DNA of 59,723 nucleotides from an uncultured Peptoniphilus sp. (lineage in GTDB: Bacteria > Bacillota > Clostridia > Tissierellales > Peptoniphilaceae), in NCBI RefSeq assembly GCF_946998875.1, contig NZ_CAMQAY010000006.1, positions 1 through 59,723 on the forward strand, given 5' to 3'. The notes beneath the pieces are model-generated. The model saw nothing but the letters and a program-made list of their open reading frames with translations, was not told the DNA's origin and ran no database searches. Shown one piece after another: positions 43,167 through 51,059 of this stretch; the stretch's first letter is position 1; each line of letters begins with the position of its first letter. The position numbers and the translations under genes were made by a program.

Positions 43167-43190
43167 ATCCGGCTCTAAGCCGGTTTTTTT
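43167..43190 (+). terminator. terminator of CitMHS gene
   Basis: CCGGCT and AGCCGG arms, three-base loop, seven T. Confidence 0.9.
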
Positions 43191-43307
43191 GTACCCTTCT
43201 TTAACTATAAACTTGCTTTGCTACTTAGGTATTCTTTTTGGTTTTACAATTCATTCATTTTTATAATTAATAAACATTTCATAGGCACAAATCCTTTTTC
43301 ATTGGCA

Positions 43308-43390
43308 AAAAAAGAGCAAGCTTTGAATAACGATCCCAAAAGTTAGGTTTAAAAACTAACTTAAGGAGGTCAGTTAAACTTGCCTGCTCT
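43308..43390 (-). terminator. structured 3' element and terminator of icd
   Basis: On the minus strand GAGCAGGC pairs with GCTTGCTC (one wobble) and is followed by T7. The long loop contains a second hairpin (AAGTTAG/CTAACTT) and the sequence GACCTCCTTAA, which resembles an anti-Shine-Dalgarno tail. Confidence 0.6.
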
Positions 43391-43396
43391 CATAAT

Positions 43397-44584
43397 TTAT
43401 AGAGACTTGTCTAAAAATTCTTTTACCTTTTCTATAAATTCAATGTAATTTACTTTTACATAATCTTTTTTATTGTAACTTGATATTAAATCGCCTGTTA
43501 TAAATCCATTTTCTATAGTGGCTCTAACAGCCTTTTTTAATTTTACACCAAATTCTTCTAATTCTTTATTTCCATCAAGTTGGCCTCTCTTTTCAATACC
43601 AGACGCCCAAGTAAATATTAGGGCAACTGAGTTTGTTGAAGTGATTTCACCCTCTTGATATCTTCTGTAGTGATCAGTTACTGTTCCATGTGCCGCTTCA
43701 TATAGGTAAGTTCCATTTCCAATTATTGATGATTCCATCAGTGATAGTGATCCATAAACTGCAGAAATCATATCACTCATTACATCGCCGTCATAATTTT
43801 TTAGAGCCCAAAGGATGTTGCCCTTTGATTTCATAATTTGTGCTATGGCATTATCGATTAAGTAATAATTGTAAACTAATCCATTCTTTTCAAATTCTTT
43901 TCTATATTCTTCAAAAGTTTCATTAAATATTTCTTTAAAAACTGAATCATAACCTGGAACTACTGTGTCCTTAGTTGAAAAAATTAAATTCATCTTTTTT
44001 TCAAGGGCATATTTAAAACACTCATGTGCAAAATATTTTATCGACTCAACTTTATTAAATTGAGTTAAAAATATTGCATCGTAATCTGGTTTATATGAAT
44101 ATTTATTTTCTCCATTAATTGAAACATTTAATTCTTCACCTTTTTTTAGGCTAAAAGATTTTGAAACATAAATATCTCCAAAGGAATGCCTTGCTATTGC
44201 TATTGGCTCCTTCCATGTAGGGATTAAAATGTCCAAACAATCAAAGGTAATAGGTTCTCTAAACATTACTCCGTCAAGATATGCTCTTATTGTAGCATTT
44301 GGCGATGGATAGATTTTTTTTAGGTTAAATTCTTTTACCCTGTCTTCGTTGGCTGTGATAGTAGCACACTTAACGCCTACCTTGTGTTTTTCTACAGCCT
44401 TTGCAGAATCAAGTGTAATCTCATCATCAGTGTCATTTCTATTTTCCATTGATAAATCATAGTAGTCAATTTTTAAATCAATGTAGGGTTCAAGTAATTC
44501 TTTTTTTATATCTTTCCAGATGACCCTAGTCATCTCATCTCCATCCATTTCGACTATTGGATTTTTCATTTTAATTTTTTCCAA
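43397..44584 (-). CDS. icd: NADP-dependent isocitrate dehydrogenase (eukaryotic-like dimeric type)
   Basis: Converts isocitrate to 2-oxoglutarate with NADP+. About 395 residues of the type II subfamily that includes mammalian and yeast enzymes: KNPIVEMDGDEMTRVIW, SPNATIRAYLDGVMFREPI, LIDNAIAQIMKSKGNILWALKNYDGDVMSD and EAAHGTVTDHYR. The start is a TTG at 44584 behind GAGGTGAAT; the frame is open to 44647 without a ribosome site. It lies inside the citrate region but no aconitase is in the window. Confidence 0.95.
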   Translation of the reverse strand: MEKIKMKNPIVEMDGDEMTRVIWKDIKKELLEPYIDLKIDYYDLSMENRNDTDDEITLDSAKAVEKHKVGVKCATITANEDRVKEFNLKKIYPSPNATIRAYLDGVMFREPITFDCLDILIPTWKEPIAIARHSFGDIYVSKSFSLKKGEELNVSINGENKYSYKPDYDAIFLTQFNKVESIKYFAHECFKYALEKKMNLIFSTKDTVVPGYDSVFKEIFNETFEEYRKEFEKNGLVYNYYLIDNAIAQIMKSKGNILWALKNYDGDVMSDMISAVYGSLSLMESSIIGNGTYLYEAAHGTVTDHYRRYQEGEITSTNSVALIFTWASGIEKRGQLDGNKELEEFGVKLKKAVRATIENGFITGDLISSYNKKDYVKVNYIEFIEKVKEFLDKSL

Positions 44585-44650
44585 AATATTCACCTCTTGT
44601 AAAAATTCTATCAAAACAACCCTTATAAAACTAATATTAAAAAACAAGTG

Positions 44651-44669
44651 TAGGTATAGAGTATACCTA
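44651..44669. promoter_or_regulatory. perfect palindromic operator candidate upstream of icd
   Basis: TAGGTATA, GAG, TATACCTA: 8-bp perfect arms with a three-base centre, about 65 bp before the icd start. Its compact form fits a dimeric repressor site. No cognate regulator is identified. Confidence 0.55.
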
Positions 44670-44714
44670 TATGTTTCCTTAGTTTTCTATTACTTTTTAC
44701 TTTTAAAGATTTAC

Positions 44715-44915
44715 CTTACTTTTCCCTTTATAAATTTTCCTTCTCCATCAAGGACTGCAAGTTATTCCATTCAAGTTTTGGGTTGTTATATTCCTAAAAA
44801 ATTTTTATATCACTTTCTTCTAAAATTTCATGAACCTCATTTATATAAGGTTTATGAAAATCAACTACCTCCTCAAAATTTTTTCTTTTTTTTAAGATTT
44901 ATTAGCTTATTTTGT
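44715..44915 (-). pseudogene. decayed fragment of a second citX copy
   Basis: About 160-200 bases align with the middle of the intact citX at 46674-46838 in the same orientation and with shared blocks. Examples are TTTATAAATTTTCCTTCTCCAT, split here as TTTATAAATTTTCC and TTCTCCAT, then ACTGCAAG, TATTCCATTC, CTTCTAAAAT, TTATTTATATAAG-like and CTTCAAAATTTTTTTCTT-like runs. Small indels break the frame and both ends of the gene are gone. A plus-strand SLH-CAP gene lies between this relic and the intact gene. Confidence 0.75.
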
Positions 44916-44930
44916 GGCATAAGTTTCTTA

Positions 44931-44965
44931 AATCACTTATACTAATATCAAGGATTTAAGTGATT
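44931..44965. repeat. inverted repeat before SLH-CAP gene
   Basis: AATCACTTA and TAAGTGATT, perfect 9-bp arms with a 17-base centre, between the citX relic and the SLH-CAP gene. Could be a terminator or an operator. Confidence 0.45.
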
Positions 44966-45039
44966 ATTTTCTATTAATGCTCTTAAGTCTGGTAAAAATA
45001 ATTATTTATCTAAATAAGGCAAATTTTAAGGAGAATTTA

Positions 45040-46401
45040 ATGAAAAAATTTTGTAAAATCTTTTCTGTCATTTTGTTGTCGACAAGTCTTTTGATTCCAA
45101 GTTCAGTCCTGGCATCTGAAAGAAATGATAAAATTGATGCTTTAAAAAGTTCTGGCGTGGTGAAGGGTTATCCTGACGGAAGTCTTGGTCTAGAGAAAAA
45201 CATTACTCGTGCAGAAATTGCTGTAGTCCTTTCACAAATAAAGGGCGTAAATGCAAAGTCCAGTGACAAGCAAATTTTTAAGGACCTAGGAAAAGATCAT
45301 TGGGCTAGGTCCTATGTTGAAGCTGCCTGTCAAATAAAAAATCCTCAAGGCATTCCTGCCATTGCTGGCTATCCTGACGGAAGTTTTAAGCCTTCTAATA
45401 ATATTACCTATGCTGAAATTTTAAAAATTTTAGTTGCTGCCAACAAAGCTGACTTGACAAGTTCTGATGTGGATAAAGCAACATGGCCATCTTCCTGGAT
45501 AAATTGGGCAAATTCCATGGGAATTATCGGGCCAAATAGTGGCATCGGAAATATCAATCCCAATGATTATGCTCCTCGTGGCGATGTGTTTGTCATGATT
45601 TTTAATTCTTTATCAAATGAAGGCAAATCTTCACAGTTGAATTTCTTGGAAAATTCTAAAAAAAATGCAAAGGAAATAGAATTACCTGGATATATTGGCA
45701 CAAATGCATCAGAAAACCCTAATCCTAATATAAATACTAATGCAAATAATAATACCGACATTAAGAAAACTGCGAGCAAAAGCAATCTTGAAATAATAAA
45801 TTCCTTTAACAATGGCGAAAGTTTTAACCACGATAAATTTCATCAAGAGTTTTTAAGTCTGGTAAATGCAGACCGTCAAAAATTAGGTCTCAATCCTCTA
45901 AGCTGGGCTGATGACTTGGATAGAGGATGTACTATTCGTTCAGAAGAACTGGCAAAACATGGTTCCATTACTGTAAGTGGAAGGAGTCATGTCCGTTTAG
46001 ATGGGCGCGAATGGGAAACGGCTATTGATTATCTAGAGCCGCAGATTAGTACAACTACTATTGGTGAAAATCTTGCTAATCTAGCTTATTCCTATACTGG
46101 TGATGATATGATGCCCGAGCTTAATAAAATATTGACTGATGAAAGGGCTATGGCAGAAAAGTTCTATACAAATTGGTGGAATTCTCCAGGTCATCGAGAC
46201 AATATGATGGATCCCAACTATACTTGTCTAAGTGTTCAAATCAGGGCAAGCAATAATATAAGAAAGGGCGGCCTTGGTAAAAATAGTTACTTCATTGTTG
46301 GAACAACTCTTTTTAGGGGAGACTATAGGGACTATGGCAGGAAGAATGACTTTGACGACTTTGATGGCTTTGGAAATAGTAAATACTATATAGAATATTG
46401 A
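45040..46401 (+). CDS. SLH-domain protein with C-terminal CAP/SCP domain
   Basis: 453-residue exported surface protein. A signal peptide ends near VLASE. SLH repeats follow (GVVKGYPDGSLGLEKNITRAEIAVVL; GYPDGSFKPSNNITYAEILKIL; a third weaker at about 160-205). A linker rich in Asn and Thr comes next. The CAP domain at about 275-430 contains FLSLVNADRQKLGLNPLSW, SHVR, TTIGENLAN and FYTNWWNSPGHRDNMMDP. CAP domains bind lipids or act at the cell surface; the exact role is unknown. The ATG at 45040 has AAGGAG upstream. It lies inside the citrate region on the opposite strand. Confidence 0.9.
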   Translation: MKKFCKIFSVILLSTSLLIPSSVLASERNDKIDALKSSGVVKGYPDGSLGLEKNITRAEIAVVLSQIKGVNAKSSDKQIFKDLGKDHWARSYVEAACQIKNPQGIPAIAGYPDGSFKPSNNITYAEILKILVAANKADLTSSDVDKATWPSSWINWANSMGIIGPNSGIGNINPNDYAPRGDVFVMIFNSLSNEGKSSQLNFLENSKKNAKEIELPGYIGTNASENPNPNINTNANNNTDIKKTASKSNLEIINSFNNGESFNHDKFHQEFLSLVNADRQKLGLNPLSWADDLDRGCTIRSEELAKHGSITVSGRSHVRLDGREWETAIDYLEPQISTTTIGENLANLAYSYTGDDMMPELNKILTDERAMAEKFYTNWWNSPGHRDNMMDPNYTCLSVQIRASNNIRKGGLGKNSYFIVGTTLFRGDYRDYGRKNDFDDFDGFGNSKYYIEY

Positions 46402-46405
46402 TAAA

Positions 46406-46448
46406 AACCCCCAAGATTATGTTTAATATAATCTTTGGGGGTTGTTTT
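46406..46448. terminator. bidirectional terminator between SLH-CAP gene and citX
   Basis: AACCCCCAA-GATTAT and ATAATC-TTGGGGGTT arms with T-rich flanks; serves both converging genes. Confidence 0.85.
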
Positions 46449-46968
46449 ATTCTTTTTCACTTTTTAAAATTTCTCTTACTTTTTCCTTTAGCTCATCTAG
46501 GCTGTGTCTTTCTTCTTTAATGCAGGTCCTTGCTATGTTCTTGCATATTATGCACTTTCTCTCAGAAAGTCCCAGGCTTGATCTTGATATTTGTCTAAAG
46601 TCTCTGTCATAGATGTCGATGTCTAAGAGTCTTCCGCCAAGGTCTTCTTCTTCAAGCTCAATCATTTTTTCCTTTATAAATTTTCCTTCTCCATTAAGAA
46701 CTGCAAGGTATTCCATTCCTGTTTTTAGGTTTTGATATTCTTCAAATATAATTTTTATTTCATTATCTTCTAAAATTTTTTGAATCTTATTTATATAAGA
46801 AATATGGAAATCCGCTGCCTCTTCAAAATTTTTTTCTTCGCCAGGAATATTTAGCATAAAGGATAGGACTGGCAAGTCATATTTTTCCGTTAAGGCTTTT
46901 ATCTTGTAGTATCTCTTTTCCTTTGCTTCAAGCATTTCTCTCATGGCAATAATTTTAGAGTCTTTCAT
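46447..46968 (-). CDS. citX: holo-citrate lyase synthase CitX
   Basis: Transfers the phosphoribosyl-dephospho-CoA group from its triphosphate precursor to Ser14 of CitD. 173 residues. The family core is GGRLLDIDIYD, ISRSSLGLSERKCIICKNIARTCIKEERHS. It overlaps the end of citC by 14-22 bases, so the three genes citG-citC-citX form one leftward operon. A decayed second copy of its middle lies at 44715-44915. Confidence 0.93.
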   Translation of the reverse strand: MKDSKIIAMREMLEAKEKRYYKIKALTEKYDLPVLSFMLNIPGEEKNFEEAADFHISYINKIQKILEDNEIKIIFEEYQNLKTGMEYLAVLNGEGKFIKEKMIELEEEDLGGRLLDIDIYDRDFRQISRSSLGLSERKCIICKNIARTCIKEERHSLDELKEKVREILKSEKE

Positions 46969-47947
46969 TTATAATCCTCTGCCCTTCCTCTGATTTTAGT
47001 GCCACAATTGTGGCTTCAGGCAAATACTTATAGGCTTCTTCAAAATTTCTTTCTTTTAAAAGTTTTCTAACATGTGATGCAGAAATTACTTGGTCGCCAC
47101 TTTTTATCCTTGGAATTTCTATAAGCTCTACTCCATATTGTGGCAAGATTTTCTTCATTGTGTCGTTGTAATTTTTTGTCACAAGGTCCTTATCTTCTGT
47201 GCCTACAAATCTTTTTTTTATGTTTAGGGCTTTTACAAAGTATCTGCCAAAAATTTTTGTGTCAAGCTCTGAATAAGCCTTTAAAACTGTCTTCTCGTCC
47301 TTATAAAAGTATGTTGGAAAGGTGTTTTTTGAAATAATGTAGTCGTTGCCCCTGTGAAGAATTACATTGTCAAACTTAGAAACTTCTTCTGCCACGATTT
47401 TATAGCGAAATTCATAGGGAAAAGTTGAGCCATCTTCTTCCACCATAAAGATGTGGAGGAGGTCCGTCATTTTTCTCGCCTTCTCAATTAAGTAGAGGTG
47501 ACCCTTGGTCATGGGGTTGGCGTTTATTACTATTGCTCCAGACTCCCTATCATCTTTCATGCTTTTTAAAATTTTATGAAGTTCTTCTATTTTATTGTCA
47601 AGGAGTGCCACATCTTCAGTCTCTTCCACAAGAGAAAAGCCGAAGTCCGAAAATATTTTTATATTTTTTGGCTTTGTGAATATAAAGAGGTGCCTTTCGT
47701 CTCTTTCATACTGGTAATCTATTAGCCTTGTTATTATTGCGTTAGTAATTCCCATGCCCTGGTAAGCCTCATCAATGGCAAAGCACTTTAATACTCTTCC
47801 AGCTGCTGAACCTGTGCCCACAATTTTGTCGCCATCAAAAGCAGCAATAGTGTAGTCCACATCCTTTTCGTAATTAATGTCAAAGTCCTTTAAAAATTTT
47901 TCAATTTTCTTTTTTTCGAATTTCATCACTTGTCTGTACTCAATCAC
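46955..47947 (-). CDS. citC: [citrate (pro-3S)-lyase] ligase CitC
   Basis: ATP-dependent ligase that acetylates the thiol of the CitD prosthetic group and so activates the lyase. 330 residues. An N-terminal GNAT-like domain (about 1-115, with CFAIDEAYQGMGITNAIITRL) is joined to a nucleotidyltransferase domain starting IVINANPMTKGHLYLIEKA. The C-terminal ISASHVRKLL is the ISxxxVR motif. It overlaps citG by eight bases and citX by 14. Confidence 0.95.
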   Translation of the reverse strand: MIEYRQVMKFEKKKIEKFLKDFDINYEKDVDYTIAAFDGDKIVGTGSAAGRVLKCFAIDEAYQGMGITNAIITRLIDYQYERDERHLFIFTKPKNIKIFSDFGFSLVEETEDVALLDNKIEELHKILKSMKDDRESGAIVINANPMTKGHLYLIEKARKMTDLLHIFMVEEDGSTFPYEFRYKIVAEEVSKFDNVILHRGNDYIISKNTFPTYFYKDEKTVLKAYSELDTKIFGRYFVKALNIKKRFVGTEDKDLVTKNYNDTMKKILPQYGVELIEIPRIKSGDQVISASHVRKLLKERNFEEAYKYLPEATIVALKSEEGQRIINERL

Positions 47948-48764
47948 AGTAATCCTCCAATAGATAAAAATAAAGACTTAAAATTAAAAAGTCGGCGCAG
48001 CCACCTGGGCTTAAGTTTCTCCTTTTAAAGTCATCATTTATTTTTTTTATTTCCATCATGCCCTCTGAAGTCTTGTAAAGTTTATTTTTCATGACATAGC
48101 TGGCGCGTTCTTTTAAAAATTCAAGTCCTTCCATGCCGCCCCTCTTTATAATATTTGAGTCCTCAATAAAGGTCATGTAATAATAAAGGGTGCCTGTAAG
48201 GGAGTAGTCAAAGTTCACTTCTTTTTCGGTCATTTTTAAAAATTCTAAACCAAGAAGGGCCTTTTTAAAGCCCTCTTCAGCCTCTTCTCTTATGCCCTTG
48301 ACGCTATACTTTTTAAAATTTTCTTCGCCGTGACTTGTAGCATTATTTTTATTTAATTCACCAGTAATTCCTCTGTTCAAATAGGAAACCCTAGCAATAA
48401 TTTTTTCAAAGGAAAAATTTTCTTTTTTTATTTCAATGGCAGTGGCATAGACCAAAAGTCCCAGAGAAAAAATAATTCCCTTGTGGGTGTTGGCACCACC
48501 TGTTGCCTTTTTCATCTTCTCTTCATAAATCACGCCAAATTTTCTGAGCTCCCTATAATCTTCGCCATCTGACTTTTCGCCAAGCTCATAGGCAATTTTA
48601 AAGTAGTCGTGAAGGACTAAAGCTGAATTTATAAAATCTATGTAATTCATGTCCACATGAGCGCCCTGATCTATTAGAGTGACAAGCCCAGGCTTTGGGC
48701 TCAGCGACACTTCATAGATGAGTGCATAGGTAGACAGTCTTGCAATAATATCTGAATTTATCAT
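47940..48764 (-). CDS. citG: triphosphoribosyl-dephospho-CoA synthase CitG
   Basis: Makes 2'-(5''-triphosphoribosyl)-3'-dephospho-CoA from ATP and dephospho-CoA, the precursor of the citrate lyase prosthetic group. 274 residues. Family features are EVSLSPKPGLVTLIDQGAHVDM, GGANTHKGIIFSLGLL and LSPGGCADFLILSLYF. The ATG at 48764 has GGAGGG upstream. First gene of citG-citC-citX. A TATAAT lies about 16 bases before the ribosome site. Confidence 0.95.
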   Translation of the reverse strand: MINSDIIARLSTYALIYEVSLSPKPGLVTLIDQGAHVDMNYIDFINSALVLHDYFKIAYELGEKSDGEDYRELRKFGVIYEEKMKKATGGANTHKGIIFSLGLLVYATAIEIKKENFSFEKIIARVSYLNRGITGELNKNNATSHGEENFKKYSVKGIREEAEEGFKKALLGLEFLKMTEKEVNFDYSLTGTLYYYMTFIEDSNIIKRGGMEGLEFLKERASYVMKNKLYKTSEGMMEIKKINDDFKRRNLSPGGCADFLILSLYFYLLEDYCD

Positions 48765-48888
48765 AAACCCTCCAATTTCATTATAATAAATAAAAAAAAT
48801 TTCATCTACTCTTTATTTTTCTAGGGTCTACATCCTTCTTTTGATAAAATAATTTTTAAATTATAAATAAGCAAAACTTTTATACATG

Positions 48889-48911
48889 AAAAAACCGAGG
48901 TCGCCCTCGGT
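48889..48911 (-). terminator. terminator of hsp20
   Basis: ACCGAGG and CCTCGGT arms, four-base loop, T run on the minus strand. Confidence 0.9.
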
Positions 48912-48988
48912 CTTAAATTATTCTATTTGGATTATTTATGAATATTCTAACTTCTACTTATCAACTTATTTTTTAATCTATCAAAAGA

Positions 48989-49432
48989 TTATTTAATTTC
49001 AATCTTTTTGTTTTTCTTTTCTTCTATCTTTTTAGGAATTGTGATTTCTAGAATTCCTCCTTCAAGCTTTGCTGACATGTTTTCTTGGTCAACATCTTTG
49101 AAGAACATTCTTCTCATCATTTTTGAAGATTTTCTTTCTCTGTGAATATAATTCTTTTCTTTGTTTTCGTCATTAACTTCTTCGTTTTTTTCAGCTGAAA
49201 TTGTAAGTTTTCCATCTTCAAAATCTACATCAATTTCATCTTTAGAAAATCCAGGAAGTTCAGCTTCAACTTTATAGTCCTTGTCTTCATCAATTACATC
49301 AACCTTAAAAGTAGCAGCTCTCATTGCCCTTTGAGGTGTGAAGTCGTCGTTAAAGAAAGAATCTATCATGTCATAAAAATCATCAAATCTTGTATCTCTC
49401 AAATAATTTTTTTCATATGGTTTAATACTCAT
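48989..49432 (-). CDS. small heat shock protein Hsp20
   Basis: 147-residue ATP-independent holdase of the alpha-crystallin family. The alpha-crystallin domain runs from FKVDVIDEDKDYKVEAELPGFSKDEIDVDFEDGKLTISAE to the GGILEITIPKK motif (G-x-L signature). The C-terminal IEIK can serve as the I-x-I/V oligomer contact. The N-terminal part is short. It is preceded by a strong promoter surrounded by CtsR-like and CIRCE-like sites, so heat induction is strongly suggested. Confidence 0.95.
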   Translation of the reverse strand: MSIKPYEKNYLRDTRFDDFYDMIDSFFNDDFTPQRAMRAATFKVDVIDEDKDYKVEAELPGFSKDEIDVDFEDGKLTISAEKNEEVNDENKEKNYIHRERKSSKMMRRMFFKDVDQENMSAKLEGGILEITIPKKIEEKKNKKIEIK

Positions 49433-49460
49433 TTAAAAACTCCCCTTTATATTTAAATTA

Positions 49461-49487
49461 TTAGCAGCCGATTAACTCATCTGCTAA
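49461..49487 (-). promoter_or_regulatory. CIRCE-like inverted repeat in hsp20 leader
   Basis: TTAGCAG and CTGCTAA ends in a 9-9-9 layout, the geometry of CIRCE (consensus arms TTAGCACTC and GAGTGCTAA). The inner three bases of each arm differ. It lies between the transcription start and the start codon, so an RNA hairpin acting as a thermometer is an alternative. Confidence 0.5.
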
Positions 49488-49495
49488 CCATCTTT

Positions 49496-49524
49496 AGTAT
49501 AGGCCATTGGTCAAAGAATGTCAA
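49496..49524 (-). promoter_or_regulatory. sigma-A promoter of hsp20
   Basis: TTGACA (49519-49524), 17-nt spacer, TATACT (49496-49501). Confidence 0.8.
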
Positions 49525-49525
49525 T
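49509..49525 (+). promoter_or_regulatory. CtsR-type operator overlapping hsp20 promoter
   Basis: GGTCAAAGAATGTCAAT matches the CtsR heptad repeat (RGTCAAA, NAN, RGTCAAA) at most positions and overlaps the -35 and spacer. Confidence 0.65.
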
Positions 49526-49531
49526 AGTGTT

Positions 49532-49548
49532 TTTGACTTTTTTTGACC
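49532..49548 (-). promoter_or_regulatory. perfect CtsR-type operator upstream of hsp20
   Basis: On the minus strand GGTCAAAAAAAGTCAAA matches RGTCAAA-NAN-RGTCAAA at every position, just upstream of the -35. Confidence 0.8.
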
Positions 49549-49581
49549 TTTTTAAAAAATTTTTTAACTTTTTTGCAAAAG

Positions 49582-49604
49582 AAAAAAAGAGGGCGAACCC
49601 TCTT
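49582..49604 (-). terminator. terminator of the DUF5711-mscS-DUF951-ilvA operon
   Basis: AAAGAGGG and CCCTCTTT arms around a UUCG loop on the minus strand, then T run. Confidence 0.9.
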
Positions 49605-49624
49605 TCTCTTTAAGCTAATTTATT

Positions 49625-50833
49625 TTAAAATTGTGTGTCGTTATAATTAGCCTTAAATACATAGAAGTTTTGGTTTAAAGCTGTGATTATTTGCTCTTGA
49701 TGTGCCTTGTCCTTTGTGTCAATGACTAGGCTAACTATCATGGAGTCAATTGTATCGCCAACTACATCTATATTTTGACCAATTTTAACTATGTTTGCTC
49801 CTTCTCTTTCAAGAAGTTTTGTCATGCGAGTCATTTCTCCTGGTTGGTCATTTAATTTGATCTTAAGTTCCATTCTTCTGTTAGTCTTGTAAAGACCCTT
49901 TTCAATAACTTTTGAAACTCTTGTTACATCAATGTTGCCGCCAGAAAGTACGCAACAAACTTTTTTGCCCTTGTGGTTAAATTTCTTATACATTAAGGCT
50001 GCTACAGTTGAAGCTGCTGCTCCTTCTGTTATAATTTTATTTTTTTCAAGAAGGGTAAGTATAGCTGATGAAATTTCTCCTTCAGTTACCAATACTATTT
50101 CATCTACATATTCCTTAACTATGTCAAAAGTAAGTTTTCCTGGAGTTTTTACTGCAATACCATCGGCAATAGTTGAGCCGCCTTTAACAGTTATAATTTT
50201 TCCTTCTTTAATAGATTCATACATGCTTGGAGAAATTTTTGTTTGAACTCCAATAATCTTTATATTAGGATTGATGCTCTTTGCTGCAAGGGCGATACCA
50301 GAAATAAGTCCACCGCCGCCAATTGGCACAACTATTATGTCTGTGTCAGGAAGTTTTTCCAAAATTTCAAGTCCAATAGTTCCTTGACCTGCAATAACTT
50401 TTTCGTCATCAAAAGGTGCTATAAAAGTTAAGCCTTCTTCCTTTGAAAGTTTTGCTGCATAAGCTGCTGCATCGTCAAAGGAATCCTTAACAAGTTCTAC
50501 TTCTGCTCCATAATTTCTTGTTGCTTGAACCTTGGAAAGTGGTGCATGGTAAGGCATACAGATGATAGATCTTATTCCTCTTTCAGTTGCTGATTTTGCA
50601 ACACCTTGAGCGTGGTTACCTGCAGAGCAAGCTACAACACCTTTTTCTGCTTCTTCGTCAGTAAGAGTGGCAATTTTGTTATAAGCTCCTCTTAGTTTAA
50701 AAGAGCCTGTGTCTTGCAAAACTTCTACTTTTAAGTAAACATCTTCTCCTAGGTTTGGGGCATAAACTACTGGCGTCTCTTTAATGTGACCCTTTAATCG
50801 TTCTTTTGCATCATAAATTTCTTTTACATCCAT
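49625..50833 (-). CDS. ilvA: threonine ammonia-lyase (threonine dehydratase) with ACT domain
   Basis: PLP enzyme converting threonine to 2-oxobutyrate and ammonia. 402 residues. The PLP lysine is Lys46 in DTGSFKLRGAYNKI, and the phosphate-binding loop is VVPIGGGGLISGIA. SCSAGNHAQGVA-like CSAGNHAQGVA is typical. The C-terminal ACT domain (about 325-400, MELKIKLNDQPGEMTRMTKLLE) suggests allosteric control. The single ACT domain and length fit the catabolic or TdcB-like branch with a regulatory tail. It starts two bases after the DUF951 stop, last gene of its operon. Confidence 0.94.
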   Translation of the reverse strand: MDVKEIYDAKERLKGHIKETPVVYAPNLGEDVYLKVEVLQDTGSFKLRGAYNKIATLTDEEAEKGVVACSAGNHAQGVAKSATERGIRSIICMPYHAPLSKVQATRNYGAEVELVKDSFDDAAAYAAKLSKEEGLTFIAPFDDEKVIAGQGTIGLEILEKLPDTDIIVVPIGGGGLISGIALAAKSINPNIKIIGVQTKISPSMYESIKEGKIITVKGGSTIADGIAVKTPGKLTFDIVKEYVDEIVLVTEGEISSAILTLLEKNKIITEGAAASTVAALMYKKFNHKGKKVCCVLSGGNIDVTRVSKVIEKGLYKTNRRMELKIKLNDQPGEMTRMTKLLEREGANIVKIGQNIDVVGDTIDSMIVSLVIDTKDKAHQEQIITALNQNFYVFKANYNDTQF

Positions 50834-50834
50834 T

Positions 50835-51059
50835 TTATTCTCCTTCTTTCTTGTGATGGATTATGCTAACAAATTTATCATCTTCTAAAATTTTTCTAAC
50901 CCTTTTTTCAAAATCCATTCGGCTCATCCAAATGATTCTTTCACAACCTAGGCACTTCAACTTTATGTCGGCGCCCTTTCTTACTATTTCCCATTTATTT
51001 TCGCCACAGGGGTGTCCTTTTTTTAGCGTAACGATGTCACCCAAGTTATAGTATAGCAT
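50835..51059 (-). CDS. DUF951 family protein
   Basis: About 74 residues. The family signature is GDIVTLKKGHPCGENKWEIVRKGADIKLKCLGCERIIWMSR, with cysteines in HPCG and CLGC that could bind a metal. The ATG at 51059 has GGAGG six bases upstream; a GTG at 51062 is the alternative. It overlaps the end of mscS, a frequent neighbour of DUF951 in Firmicutes. Confidence 0.88.
   Translation of the reverse strand: MLYYNLGDIVTLKKGHPCGENKWEIVRKGADIKLKCLGCERIIWMSRMDFEKRVRKILEDDKFVSIIHHKKEGE

Noticed and set aside
44520..44945. Plus-strand frame of 141 codons
   Set aside because: Antisense to the icd start and the citX relic; no ribosome site and low-complexity translation.
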